This document shows positions 46,021 through 53,959 of a stretch of 64,000 bases of DNA, piece after piece (the first letter of the stretch is position 1; the number at the start of each line of letters is the position of its first letter). The translations under genes and the position numbers were made by a program. The DNA comes from Arenibacter latericius DSM 15913. Lineage in GTDB: Bacteria > Bacteroidota > Bacteroidia > Flavobacteriales > Flavobacteriaceae. The stretch spans positions 1-64,000 of the forward strand of contig NZ_AUKX01000002.1 in NCBI RefSeq assembly GCF_000424985.1. The letters run 5' to 3'. The notes under the pieces are model-generated. The model ran no database searches and was not told where the DNA came from. It saw only the letters and a list, made by a program, of their open reading frames with translations.

Positions 46021-47019
46021 CTATATAAAACTTCTGAATAGGGTAATTCTAGTGAGCCATTCTATCAGTAATAATGCCCCTGCCAAATAGACCCAAGGTC
46101 TAAATTTTTCCTCGTATTTATAATACTTAAATTCCTCTATATCGGTTTTTTCTAATTTGTTTATTTCGTCGTAAATCGCTTCTAACTTTTTATTATCCGT
46201 GGCTCTAAAATATTTCCCGCCAGTTGTTGTTGCAATAGATTTTAATAACTCTTCATCTATTTCCACTGCTTCCATGGCATATCTAAAGGATCCGTCTGCG
46301 TTATAGGCTACGGGAGATAAGGCATTACCGTTAGTTCCAATAGCAATAGTATATGTTTTTATGCCAAATTCTACGGCAAGGTCGGCAGCGGTTTGCGGCT
46401 CAATAAAGCCAGAATTATTAACCCCGTCCGTTAGTAAGATAATAACCTTGCTTAATGCTTTACTGTCTTTAAGTCGGTTTACTGCAGTTGCAAGACCTAA
46501 TCCAATTGCAGTTCCATCATCTACTTGTCCGTAAGTAATTTCCTTCAAGGCATTTTGTACTATAGCCTTATCACTAGTAATAGGGGTTTTTGTATAGCTT
46601 TCTCCTGCATATACTACTAACCCAATTCGGTCATTAGGTCTTTTGTCTATAAACTCTGCTGCTACTTTTTTAAGCGCTACTAGCCTGTTGGGTTTAAGAT
46701 CTTGAGCCAACATACTAGAAGAAACATCTATAGACATTACAATATCTATACCTTGCGTTGTTTTTGTTCTGGTAGAGATGTCTTCGGTTTGTGGTCTGGC
46801 CATGGCTACTATTATAGCGGCTAACGCGAGCAAGCGTAGTGCAAATAACAGCGGTTTTAATTTTGGCAATATGCTATTGGTAGAAAATCCCTTTATGCTC
46901 GATATCTTTAGTGAAGCGGTTTCTTCCTTCCTTTTAAAGAAATACCATAGCATGGCCACTGGCAGCAATAAAAAGAGCCAGAAAAACTGTGGATTCGCAA
47001 ATGAAATATTCTCTAACAT
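46021..47019 (-). CDS. batA: BatA, von Willebrand factor A domain protein
   Basis: This 332-residue membrane protein is a paralogue of BatB. Helices at the N-terminus are followed by a VWA domain with the metal site DIVMSIDVSSSMLAQDL, VVYAGESYTKTPITSD and IILLTDGVNNSGF. A final helix sits at the C-terminus. Its start is directly next to the stop of the preceding gene, indicating tight translational coupling. The two VWA proteins could form one complex. Confidence 0.9.
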   Translation of the reverse strand: MLENISFANPQFFWLFLLLPVAMLWYFFKRKEETASLKISSIKGFSTNSILPKLKPLLFALRLLALAAIIVAMARPQTEDISTRTKTTQGIDIVMSIDVSSSMLAQDLKPNRLVALKKVAAEFIDKRPNDRIGLVVYAGESYTKTPITSDKAIVQNALKEITYGQVDDGTAIGLGLATAVNRLKDSKALSKVIILLTDGVNNSGFIEPQTAADLAVEFGIKTYTIAIGTNGNALSPVAYNADGSFRYAMEAVEIDEELLKSIATTTGGKYFRATDNKKLEAIYDEINKLEKTDIEEFKYYKYEEKFRPWVYLAGALLLIEWLTRITLFRSFI

Positions 47020-48678
47020 TTATAAGGTCGTTTTTACTTCAACTGAATTTAAAATTCTATCTACAATTTTATCAGCATAGGGGTCATCTGCAAGCCAACT
47101 AAGAATAAGGTTTTGCTGAAAACCTTTGCCTCCAAAAAAGAGAACCACATAATTCCCTTCAACCAATTCTTCCGATTCTGGCACCGCAAATTTTCCGCTT
47201 CCATAGAGTTTTACACCTTTTACCCCTGTAAGCGTAGTGAACTCTTCTTGTTTGGTGGTAATGTTCCTAGCGCCTTGGTTTTCGAAATTTTGTAATATTT
47301 GTTCCGAAGATTTTGCGTAGTCTGGTTCCTCTGGCTGTGAAAGTAAGATAGAGGTGGTGGCTACGGTAAATAATCCTGTTTTGCTTCTATAAGCAAATGC
47401 CTGCATTTCTTTAATAGAGGCTTGCGATTCTGGTGGTAACTTTATCGTCTGGCGCAATAGTACCTCTGGGGTTTGCACACTAACAGGTGGGTAACCATAG
47501 TCGCTTTGCACCCAATTGCCTTCTAATAATTTTTTTGTGGGATGCCCAAGCACGGTATCCTTAACATAATCAAACCCGTAATAACCTACGGCAGCTGCTC
47601 CAGTAAATAAAAGCAAGAGCACAGCGGCCAAGGAAGTGAGAACTATTCTTTTTCTGTAATTCTTCTTCTGAAGCTCTTCTTGGTATTCTTCCTGCTGCAT
47701 TAACTCTTCTTCCGTAGGTTCTGGAATAGCTTCTTTTGTTTTTATAACTATTTGCTCTACAGATTTTCTATCTGCTTCTGCTACAGAGGTCTCTGGTTTA
47801 GATTTTGCGAACTTTACCAAGTCGGAAGTTTGCAATACTTTTTTAAACTGCTGAATGGTTTCGTGTTCCAGTTTTAGTTTCCCGGCATCTTTCATCATTT
47901 CCAGTTTATCTATTAACTGGTCAGTGGTGCTTTCAAGAGCAGATACCTGTACTTCTTCCTCTAAGTAGGAGCGCACAATATCTGTTAGTTCGGAATAGTA
48001 CGACTTATAATCGTCTTGTATTAGGTATTTGGATTTTTCTAACTGTTTTAACCCAAGGATGGCCCTATCAAATGGAGGTAAGAGAGCTACTTTCTCTTCT
48101 TCGCTTAGCGGTTTTTTTCTAAATACAAACCAATATAATAATGCTCCTAAAACAAGGAGGATACCCAGGATCCAAAAAATTAAACCCCATGGAATAGACC
48201 TGCTTTTCTCTATATTAATAATGGGTTTTATATCATACATTTTTTGGGCAGTAGTATCTACAGCTACATTTGCCACATTAATTAGTAGTGAATCTGTGAA
48301 AAAATGCTTCCCATTAATTTCAATCATCTGTGAAGGCAGGGTGTAGGTGCCTGAATCAAATTGGGTAAGGGCGTATGTTTTTTGAAGGGTTAACCGATCA
48401 TTTTTCTTTACCGAATCGGTCTTTAGTGCTTCTACAGTTTCTAAGGGTGAAAAAGTCTGTCCGTCTGGAAATACAACACGAGATAAGGTATCGGTTTCTA
48501 CCGTAACCTTAAATTTTATCTGCTCCCCAATCTTAATGGAGGTAGTATCTACAGTCGACTTAACAGTAGGTGTAGACTGGGAAAACCCTGGAGATGCTGC
48601 CATAAATAGGCATATAGCCAAGGTGCGCAGCAAATGCGAAGCAAATTTCTTAATAATAAATAGCACAGAATTCTTCAT
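47020..48678 (-). CDS. Bat-operon membrane protein with BatD-like N-terminal domain
   Basis: This 552-residue protein stands between the DUF58 gene and batA. A signal peptide (ending near GFSQ, about 34) leads to a beta-rich domain resembling BatD (SIKIGEQIKFKVTVETDTL). A membrane helix follows at about 162-187, a cytoplasmic helical region to 340, a second helix at about 345-369, and a C-terminal periplasmic domain. It starts 5 bp after DUF58 and abuts batA. I know no assigned function; membership of the Bat system is inferred from position and the BatD-like part. Confidence 0.75.
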   Translation of the reverse strand: MKNSVLFIIKKFASHLLRTLAICLFMAASPGFSQSTPTVKSTVDTTSIKIGEQIKFKVTVETDTLSRVVFPDGQTFSPLETVEALKTDSVKKNDRLTLQKTYALTQFDSGTYTLPSQMIEINGKHFFTDSLLINVANVAVDTTAQKMYDIKPIINIEKSRSIPWGLIFWILGILLVLGALLYWFVFRKKPLSEEEKVALLPPFDRAILGLKQLEKSKYLIQDDYKSYYSELTDIVRSYLEEEVQVSALESTTDQLIDKLEMMKDAGKLKLEHETIQQFKKVLQTSDLVKFAKSKPETSVAEADRKSVEQIVIKTKEAIPEPTEEELMQQEEYQEELQKKNYRKRIVLTSLAAVLLLLFTGAAAVGYYGFDYVKDTVLGHPTKKLLEGNWVQSDYGYPPVSVQTPEVLLRQTIKLPPESQASIKEMQAFAYRSKTGLFTVATTSILLSQPEEPDYAKSSEQILQNFENQGARNITTKQEEFTTLTGVKGVKLYGSGKFAVPESEELVEGNYVVLFFGGKGFQQNLILSWLADDPYADKIVDRILNSVEVKTTL

Positions 48679-48683
48679 TTAAA

Positions 48684-49550
48684 TCAACCTCGTCGCTTAA
48701 AATAGCCTAATAATTTTTTTACATAACTTTCGTCTACCCTACAACTCAATACTCCGCAACCCGATTTCGTAAAAGAGTCTTGGAAATAGGCAACCCGTTC
48801 ATGATGATATTTTTCATAAGCTCTTCGTACTTGTTTAGATTGGGTGTTTACTAACTGTAATGCCCCTGTCTCGGCGTCCTGCATTTGTACCATCCCTATA
48901 TTGGGAATATGTTCTTCTCTTTCATCAAAAACCCTTATACCAGTTACATCGTGTTTTTTTCCTGTAATTCGTAAGGTTTGTAAGTAATCGTCCGCAATAA
49001 AATCGGAAAGCACAAAAACAATGGCCTTCTTCTTCATTACGTTGGTAAGAAACTTTAGTGCTGCTCCCACATCGGTTTTAGTGCTTTTTGGAGTAAACTC
49101 TAACAGCTCCCTTATTATTCGTAGGGCATGACTTCTTCCTTTCTTAGGTGGAATATACAACTCCACTTCATCGGTAAATAGAAGTAGTCCTACTTTATCG
49201 TTGTTTTGTAACGCGGAAAATGCCAAGGTGGCAGAAATTTCCGTGATTACTTCTTTTTTAAATTGATTGTTGGTACCAAAGAGCTGGGATCCACTAACGT
49301 CTATCATTAGCATCATAGTAAGCTCCCTTTCCTCTTCAAAAACCTTAACGTAAGGCTCGTTATATCGTGCAGTTACATTCCAATCTATAGACCTAACATC
49401 ATCCCCGTACTGGTATTGACGCACCTCACTGAAGGTCATCCCTCTTCCTTTAAAAGTAGAATGGTATTCCCCACCAAAAATATGGTCAGAAAGACGTCTA
49501 GTCTTTATTTCAATCTTACGTACTTTTTTTAGTAATTCCTTGGTATCCAT
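48684..49550 (-). CDS. DUF58 domain protein of the Bat operon
   Basis: This 288-residue cytoplasmic protein has a DUF58 fold with the DVRSIDWNVTARYNEPYVKV signature and a VWA-like remnant (MLMIDVSGSQLFGT, FVLSDFIADDY). DUF58 proteins regularly sit beside MoxR ATPases and are thought to link them with membrane VWA proteins. It lies 71 bp after moxR and 5 bp before the next gene. Confidence 0.88.
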   Translation of the reverse strand: MDTKELLKKVRKIEIKTRRLSDHIFGGEYHSTFKGRGMTFSEVRQYQYGDDVRSIDWNVTARYNEPYVKVFEEERELTMMLMIDVSGSQLFGTNNQFKKEVITEISATLAFSALQNNDKVGLLLFTDEVELYIPPKKGRSHALRIIRELLEFTPKSTKTDVGAALKFLTNVMKKKAIVFVLSDFIADDYLQTLRITGKKHDVTGIRVFDEREEHIPNIGMVQMQDAETGALQLVNTQSKQVRRAYEKYHHERVAYFQDSFTKSGCGVLSCRVDESYVKKLLGYFKRRG

Positions 49551-49621
49551 TTTTCAGTTTACATTGATAAATATTCAACCATAGCCGGGCTTTTGCTCAT
49601 GGGCTGATCACTGTAGACGGA

Positions 49622-50623
49622 TTAAGGCACTTCAATTTCGTTTATGATCTTATTTATAATTTCTTCTGAAGTAATGTTTTCTGCCTCTGCTTCATAGGTT
49701 ATTCCCACTCTGTGACGTAATACATCTAAGACAACTGCCCTAACATCTTCTGGTACTACGTAGCCTCTTCTCTTTATAAATGCGTAGCATTTGGCAGCTG
49801 TGGCCAAATTGATACTACCCCTTGGAGAAGCACCAAAACTTATTAATGGTTTTAAATCTTCTAAGTTGTATTTTTCTGGGTAACGGGTGGCAAAAATGAT
49901 ATCGAGAATATATTTTTCAATTTTCTCATCCATATACACTTCTCTAACCGCCTTTTGCGCTCTAATTATTTGGTCTATACTTACCACTCGCTTTACCTCG
50001 TCATAGGTGCCGCGTAGGTTCTGACGAACTATTAGTTGTTCTTCATGAAGCTTAGGGTAGTCTATCACTGTTTTTAACATAAAACGATCCACTTGAGCCT
50101 CGGGTAGTGGGTAGGTTCCTTCTTGTTCTATGGGGTTTTGGGTGGCCATTACTAAAAACGGCTTGTCCAAAATAAATGTTTCATCACCTATGGTAACCTG
50201 CTTTTCCTGCATAGCCTCTAAAAGTGCAGATTGTACTTTCGCTGGGGCACGGTTAATCTCATCTGCCAAAACAAAATTGGCGAAGATTGGACCTTTCTTA
50301 ATAGAAAAGTCGTTTACCTTCATATTGTAAATCATGGTCCCTACCACATCAGCGGGTAAGAGATCTGGTGTAAACTGAATTCTGCTAAAGCTACCGTGTA
50401 CTGCTTTGGCTAAGGTGTTTATTGCTAAGGTTTTTGCTAATCCAGGCACCCCTTCTAAAAGGATATGTCCCTGTCCCAAAAGACCTATTAACAAGCGCTC
50501 TACCATGTGCTTTTGACCTACAATTACCTTGTCCATTTCTAAAATAAGCAGGTCGATGAAAGCACTCTCCTGTGCAATTTTTTCGTTTACAGCGCTGATA
50601 TCCACCGAAGTATTTTGTTCCAT
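49622..50623 (-). CDS. moxR: MoxR-family AAA+ ATPase
   Basis: This is the first gene of the Bat operon, 333 residues. It is an ATP-driven remodelling protein. Walker A is LEGVPGLAKTLAI, Walker B FVLADEINRAPAKVQ, and sensor 1 VMATQNPIEQEGTYPLPEAQ. RFMLKTVIDYP and the GASPRGSINL block (sensor 2) are intact. MoxR proteins act as chaperones for VWA-containing partners, here DUF58, BatA and BatB. Confidence 0.94.
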   Translation of the reverse strand: MEQNTSVDISAVNEKIAQESAFIDLLILEMDKVIVGQKHMVERLLIGLLGQGHILLEGVPGLAKTLAINTLAKAVHGSFSRIQFTPDLLPADVVGTMIYNMKVNDFSIKKGPIFANFVLADEINRAPAKVQSALLEAMQEKQVTIGDETFILDKPFLVMATQNPIEQEGTYPLPEAQVDRFMLKTVIDYPKLHEEQLIVRQNLRGTYDEVKRVVSIDQIIRAQKAVREVYMDEKIEKYILDIIFATRYPEKYNLEDLKPLISFGASPRGSINLATAAKCYAFIKRRGYVVPEDVRAVVLDVLRHRVGITYEAEAENITSEEIINKIINEIEVP

Positions 50624-51004
50624 ATAGCCCTTTGTTTTATTTTATGTTAAGTTGTAAGTTTCAAAAGTGGATGCAAAATGAAAATTTATTTAGTTATCCG
50701 CTGTTAATGTATGGTTAAAAATTTTGCAAACACCTAAGATTTATGAAGTAATTAAGGGATTTATTCATATTTTCACAAACATATGTAAAAAAAATGCATC
50801 GATTCAAAATAGGGTGCTGCATATAGCATTGTAGAATAATTTAGTTGTGAATTGCTTGTTTATAGTTCTTGAGAAGAAAGTGCAATAAAGGTTATTTTTT
50901 GGGTCTACGCTGCTTCGGATCTTAAGTGATTTTTATTGAAATACTCCGAGGTGCATTTCATTGTTTAGGCTTATGTGTTAAAAATCTAATATACCAGAAT
51001 TATT
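50624..51004. other. Divergent intergenic region moxR / SDR
   Basis: This 381-bp spacer serves the Bat operon on the left and the SDR on the right. It contains a good minus-strand promoter (separate entry). For the plus strand no clear consensus box is found near the SDR start. No reading frame or RNA gene is apparent. Confidence 0.45.
50776..50808 (-). promoter_or_regulatory. Promoter of the Bat operon
   Basis: On the minus strand, TATGTTTG (50783-50776) is a perfect -7 box, and TTTG (50808-50805) lies 21 nt upstream. Transcription would start near 50770 and leave a leader of about 145 nt before moxR, long enough for further regulation. Confidence 0.55.
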
Positions 51005-51775
51005 ATGCTATTATCAAACAAAAAACTTACGGCATTTATTACCGGAGCAACTAGTGGAATAGGGTTGGAAACGGCTAAGTTGTTTGCTGTAAATAAAATT
51101 GATCTTGTTCTGTGTGGGAGAAGACAATCAGTCCTAAATTCTTTAAAAAAGCAGCTTTCTAGATATGTTAGAGTTCATACTCTTAATTTTGATGTGCGAG
51201 ATAAAGATGCTGTTTTTGAGGCGATAAGTTCGCTGCCACAGGACTTTTCTGATATCGACATTCTTATTAATAATGCGGGGAATGCACATGGGTTAGATAA
51301 GTTTAATGATGGGGATATTGATGATTGGGATGCTATGTTAGATATAAATGTTAAAGGGCTGCTTTATGTTTCCAAAGCTATAATTCCGATAATGGTAAAG
51401 AAAAGAGCCGGACATATAATTAATATAGGTTCTATTGCAGCTAAGGAGGTGTATCCTATGGGGAACGTTTATTGCGCTAGTAAACATGCCGTGGATGCCA
51501 TTAATAAAGGGATGAGGATAGATCTTAATCAACACAATATACGTGTTGGGGCTGTTCACCCTGGTTTGGTAGAGACGGGTTTTAGCAATGTTCGTTTTAA
51601 AGGAGATAAGGAAAGAGCTGCAAAGACGTATAAAGGTTACCAGCCGTTACGGCCTGAAGATATTGCAGATGTGATTCACTTTATGGTTACACGGCCTTAC
51701 CATGTTAACATTGCAGATTTATTGATTTTCCCTACAGCCCAGGCCGGTGCTACAATTGTGAATAAAGAGTCATGA
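51005..51775 (+). CDS. Short-chain dehydrogenase/reductase (YdfG-like)
   Basis: This 256-residue classical SDR has the cofactor motif FITGATSGIGLETAKLF (about 11-27), Arg in LCGRRQS suggesting NADP, NNAGNAHGL, the catalytic Ser in IINIGSIAAKEVYPMGN and YCASKHAV (Tyr and Lys). The overall pattern follows the YdfG group that oxidises 3-hydroxy acids and serine. Its stop overlaps the start of the AlbA_2 gene by 4 bp. Confidence 0.9.
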   Translation: MLLSNKKLTAFITGATSGIGLETAKLFAVNKIDLVLCGRRQSVLNSLKKQLSRYVRVHTLNFDVRDKDAVFEAISSLPQDFSDIDILINNAGNAHGLDKFNDGDIDDWDAMLDINVKGLLYVSKAIIPIMVKKRAGHIINIGSIAAKEVYPMGNVYCASKHAVDAINKGMRIDLNQHNIRVGAVHPGLVETGFSNVRFKGDKERAAKTYKGYQPLRPEDIADVIHFMVTRPYHVNIADLLIFPTAQAGATIVNKES

Positions 51776-52908
51776 TTAATAAGCGTCTTCTTGTAAAAAA
51801 CCTCTTGGCTCATAATGATGAAAATAGCTTTTATGATAAAAAGCGTTTTATAGATATTAGCCATAAAGAAGGCAAGGCTAAATTTTTAAAGCATGTCTGT
51901 GCTTTGGCCAATAGTAACCCAAATAACAATTCATTTATAGTCATAGGGGTAGAAGATGAAGACAACACGATTCTTGGTGTCGATTTTTTTGATGATAGTA
52001 GAATTCAAAACTTAGTAAATGCCTATCTAGATAATGCGCCACGAATCACTTATGAGAATATCCCTTTCCCACATCTTCCTTTAGGTAAGGTCGTTGGTCT
52101 TGTAACTATAAGGTCTAATGGAGAAGTATGTGCCTTGCGGAAGAATATCTGGAAATATTATGGTGGAATGGTGTTTTTTAGGGAAGGTAGTATAAGCTTG
52201 CCTAAATCCTACGGGATAGAATTGAAAGATATGAATGCTGAGGCTGTTTCTCGTATAGAACAGCATGCTAAAAACAATATTGAGCTTACCTTAGATGGGG
52301 TGGTCGATTTTTTAAATGAAAGACATAAAGACCTTACTAGTCATTATAAGGTTTTTAAAGAGCAATTTGTAGTGTGCTGGGCAGGAATACAGAAAAAAGT
52401 AAATGGAGAGACTTATTATTCACGGGTAGATATTGAGTTGATAAATGAACAGGTTAAGTTGTTTTATTCTGAGTTTGATGAAATTACTATTAGTTATGAT
52501 GAAGATTCCTTTAGAACTATAGAATACGTGCAATTGGGATTAAATGAGCAGCAAAAATACTATCCATTAGAGAAAATGGTTATTACTTTTTTTGAAAATG
52601 GGACCTATACCATTCTAAGCGACTTAATTTTTGAGCCTCCCCGGTATGATAAAAAAGCCTTGTATCATATTTATAATGCCAACCTATCCTTATTAAAAAA
52701 GATAGAAGCGGGCATTGCTTTAACGCGTAATGAGAAAAAGGACTTGTCTTATTTATCTGATACGTTTCTAATATGTTATGTTAATGGGTTTGATGAGGCA
52801 AAGGAAATTATGGAAGAGGCTAAGCCTATGATTAAGAAATATGACCTTCCCACTTATCAGTCTATAAAAGAATCACTCCGTGTTATTAGAAAAATGAATT
52901 ACAGTTAA
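51772..52908 (+). CDS. AlbA_2/Schlafen-type domain protein
   Basis: This 378-residue protein has an N-terminal AlbA_2 (Schlafen AAA_4-like, putative nucleic-acid-binding) domain: GKAKFLKHVCALANSNPNNN, FIVIGVEDEDNTILGVDFFD and the ENIPFPHLPLGKVVGLVTIR strand (to about 115). The remainder is alpha-beta and not recognised. Such proteins are often annotated as ATP-binding transcriptional regulators. It is translationally coupled to the SDR by an ATGA overlap. The function is not known. Confidence 0.75.
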   Translation: MINKRLLVKNLLAHNDENSFYDKKRFIDISHKEGKAKFLKHVCALANSNPNNNSFIVIGVEDEDNTILGVDFFDDSRIQNLVNAYLDNAPRITYENIPFPHLPLGKVVGLVTIRSNGEVCALRKNIWKYYGGMVFFREGSISLPKSYGIELKDMNAEAVSRIEQHAKNNIELTLDGVVDFLNERHKDLTSHYKVFKEQFVVCWAGIQKKVNGETYYSRVDIELINEQVKLFYSEFDEITISYDEDSFRTIEYVQLGLNEQQKYYPLEKMVITFFENGTYTILSDLIFEPPRYDKKALYHIYNANLSLLKKIEAGIALTRNEKKDLSYLSDTFLICYVNGFDEAKEIMEEAKPMIKKYDLPTYQSIKESLRVIRKMNYS

Positions 52909-52917
52909 AATAGTCTT

Positions 52918-53868
52918 TTATAACGCTTCCAATTGATTTTTATCTGGCAAGGATTCAATAGCACCGTAATTGGTTGTGGTTATTGCTCCTGCCTTATTGG
53001 CAAGGAATACCATTTCCTCTAGTTGCGCATACGATAATTCCTGAAGTTTTGTTGGGTTTTCAATTTTAGAAATTTGTTGTAATAAACAGCCTATAAAGGC
53101 GTCTCCCGCCCCGGTAGTGTCAACCGGTTTCACAGTTGTGCTAGGGATTGTTTTTTGGTGGGTAGTGGTGCTAAGAAATGTACCGTCTTTACCTAATGTA
53201 ATGGTGATAATTTCTACCCCTAAATGGTGTAAAAAAGCACAGGCATCTTTGAGGTCCTGTTTCCCTGAAATTAATTGAGCCTCTTCTAGGCTAAATTTTG
53301 CTAAATGCGATTTTTTAATAAACGGCAGGCATTTCTCTACAAAAGTGTTTTCTGCGCCCTTCCAAAGATCGGTCCTGAAGTTAGGGTCAAAAGAAATAAA
53401 AGCATTACTTAAAATAGCATCTTGTAAATAGTTGGAGTATGTTTTTTCTAATTCTCCTCCTAAAAATGAGGTGGCAGCACCAAAATGGACAATCTGATTT
53501 TTAAAATGTTCCTTTAGGTCAGGGTTGTAGCTTAACTCTCTATCTGCACCACGACTAAAAACAAAATCGCGCTCTCCATCTGAAGCTAATGATACAAATG
53601 CTAGTGTGGTAAAAGTTGTAGAGCGTTGCGCTAGGGAAGTGTTTACATTCCCCTGTTGTAGAGTGTTTAAGAGAAAGGTTCCAAAGGGATCTTGTCCAAC
53701 GCAGCCCACAAAATAGCTGGTGCCTTCTAGTTTAGCGATAGCGGCGGCAACATTAGCGGGAGCTCCCCCTGCTTTTTTGGAGAAATCGGTAGCCTTACTT
53801 AGGCTGTTCCCTTGTTTTTTGGCAACAAAATCGATTAATAATTCCCCAATACAGTAAACATGCTTCAT
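52918..53868 (-). CDS. PfkB-family carbohydrate kinase, fructokinase-like
   Basis: This 316-residue kinase has the N-terminal PfkB signature KKAGGAPANVAAAIAKLEG (Gly-rich lid) and the C-terminal VDTTGAGDAFIGCLLQQI with the catalytic Asp. FISFDPNFRTDLW and GGAPANVA fit fructokinases. No transporter or glycosidase for a fructose polymer lies nearby, so the substrate remains tentative. It is convergent with the AlbA_2 gene and downstream of nrdJ behind a terminator. Confidence 0.85.
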   Translation of the reverse strand: MKHVYCIGELLIDFVAKKQGNSLSKATDFSKKAGGAPANVAAAIAKLEGTSYFVGCVGQDPFGTFLLNTLQQGNVNTSLAQRSTTFTTLAFVSLASDGERDFVFSRGADRELSYNPDLKEHFKNQIVHFGAATSFLGGELEKTYSNYLQDAILSNAFISFDPNFRTDLWKGAENTFVEKCLPFIKKSHLAKFSLEEAQLISGKQDLKDACAFLHHLGVEIITITLGKDGTFLSTTTHQKTIPSTTVKPVDTTGAGDAFIGCLLQQISKIENPTKLQELSYAQLEEMVFLANKAGAITTTNYGAIESLPDKNQLEAL

Positions 53869-53889
53869 TGTCTTTTTTTTGATTAAGTT

Positions 53890-53947
53890 ATCAAAAAAAA
53901 GCCATCAACTATGCTTTTGTTTTTATAAAAGAGCATAGTTGATGGCA
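53890..53947 (-). terminator. Rho-independent terminator of nrdJ
   Basis: A 14-bp perfect stem (53901-53914 with 53933-53946, core CCATCAACTATGC/GCATAGTTGATGG) with inner TTTT/AAAA pairs is followed on the minus strand by eight T. It lies 13 bp after the nrdJ stop. Confidence 0.92.
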
Positions 53948-53959
53948 GTGAGTTATGGA

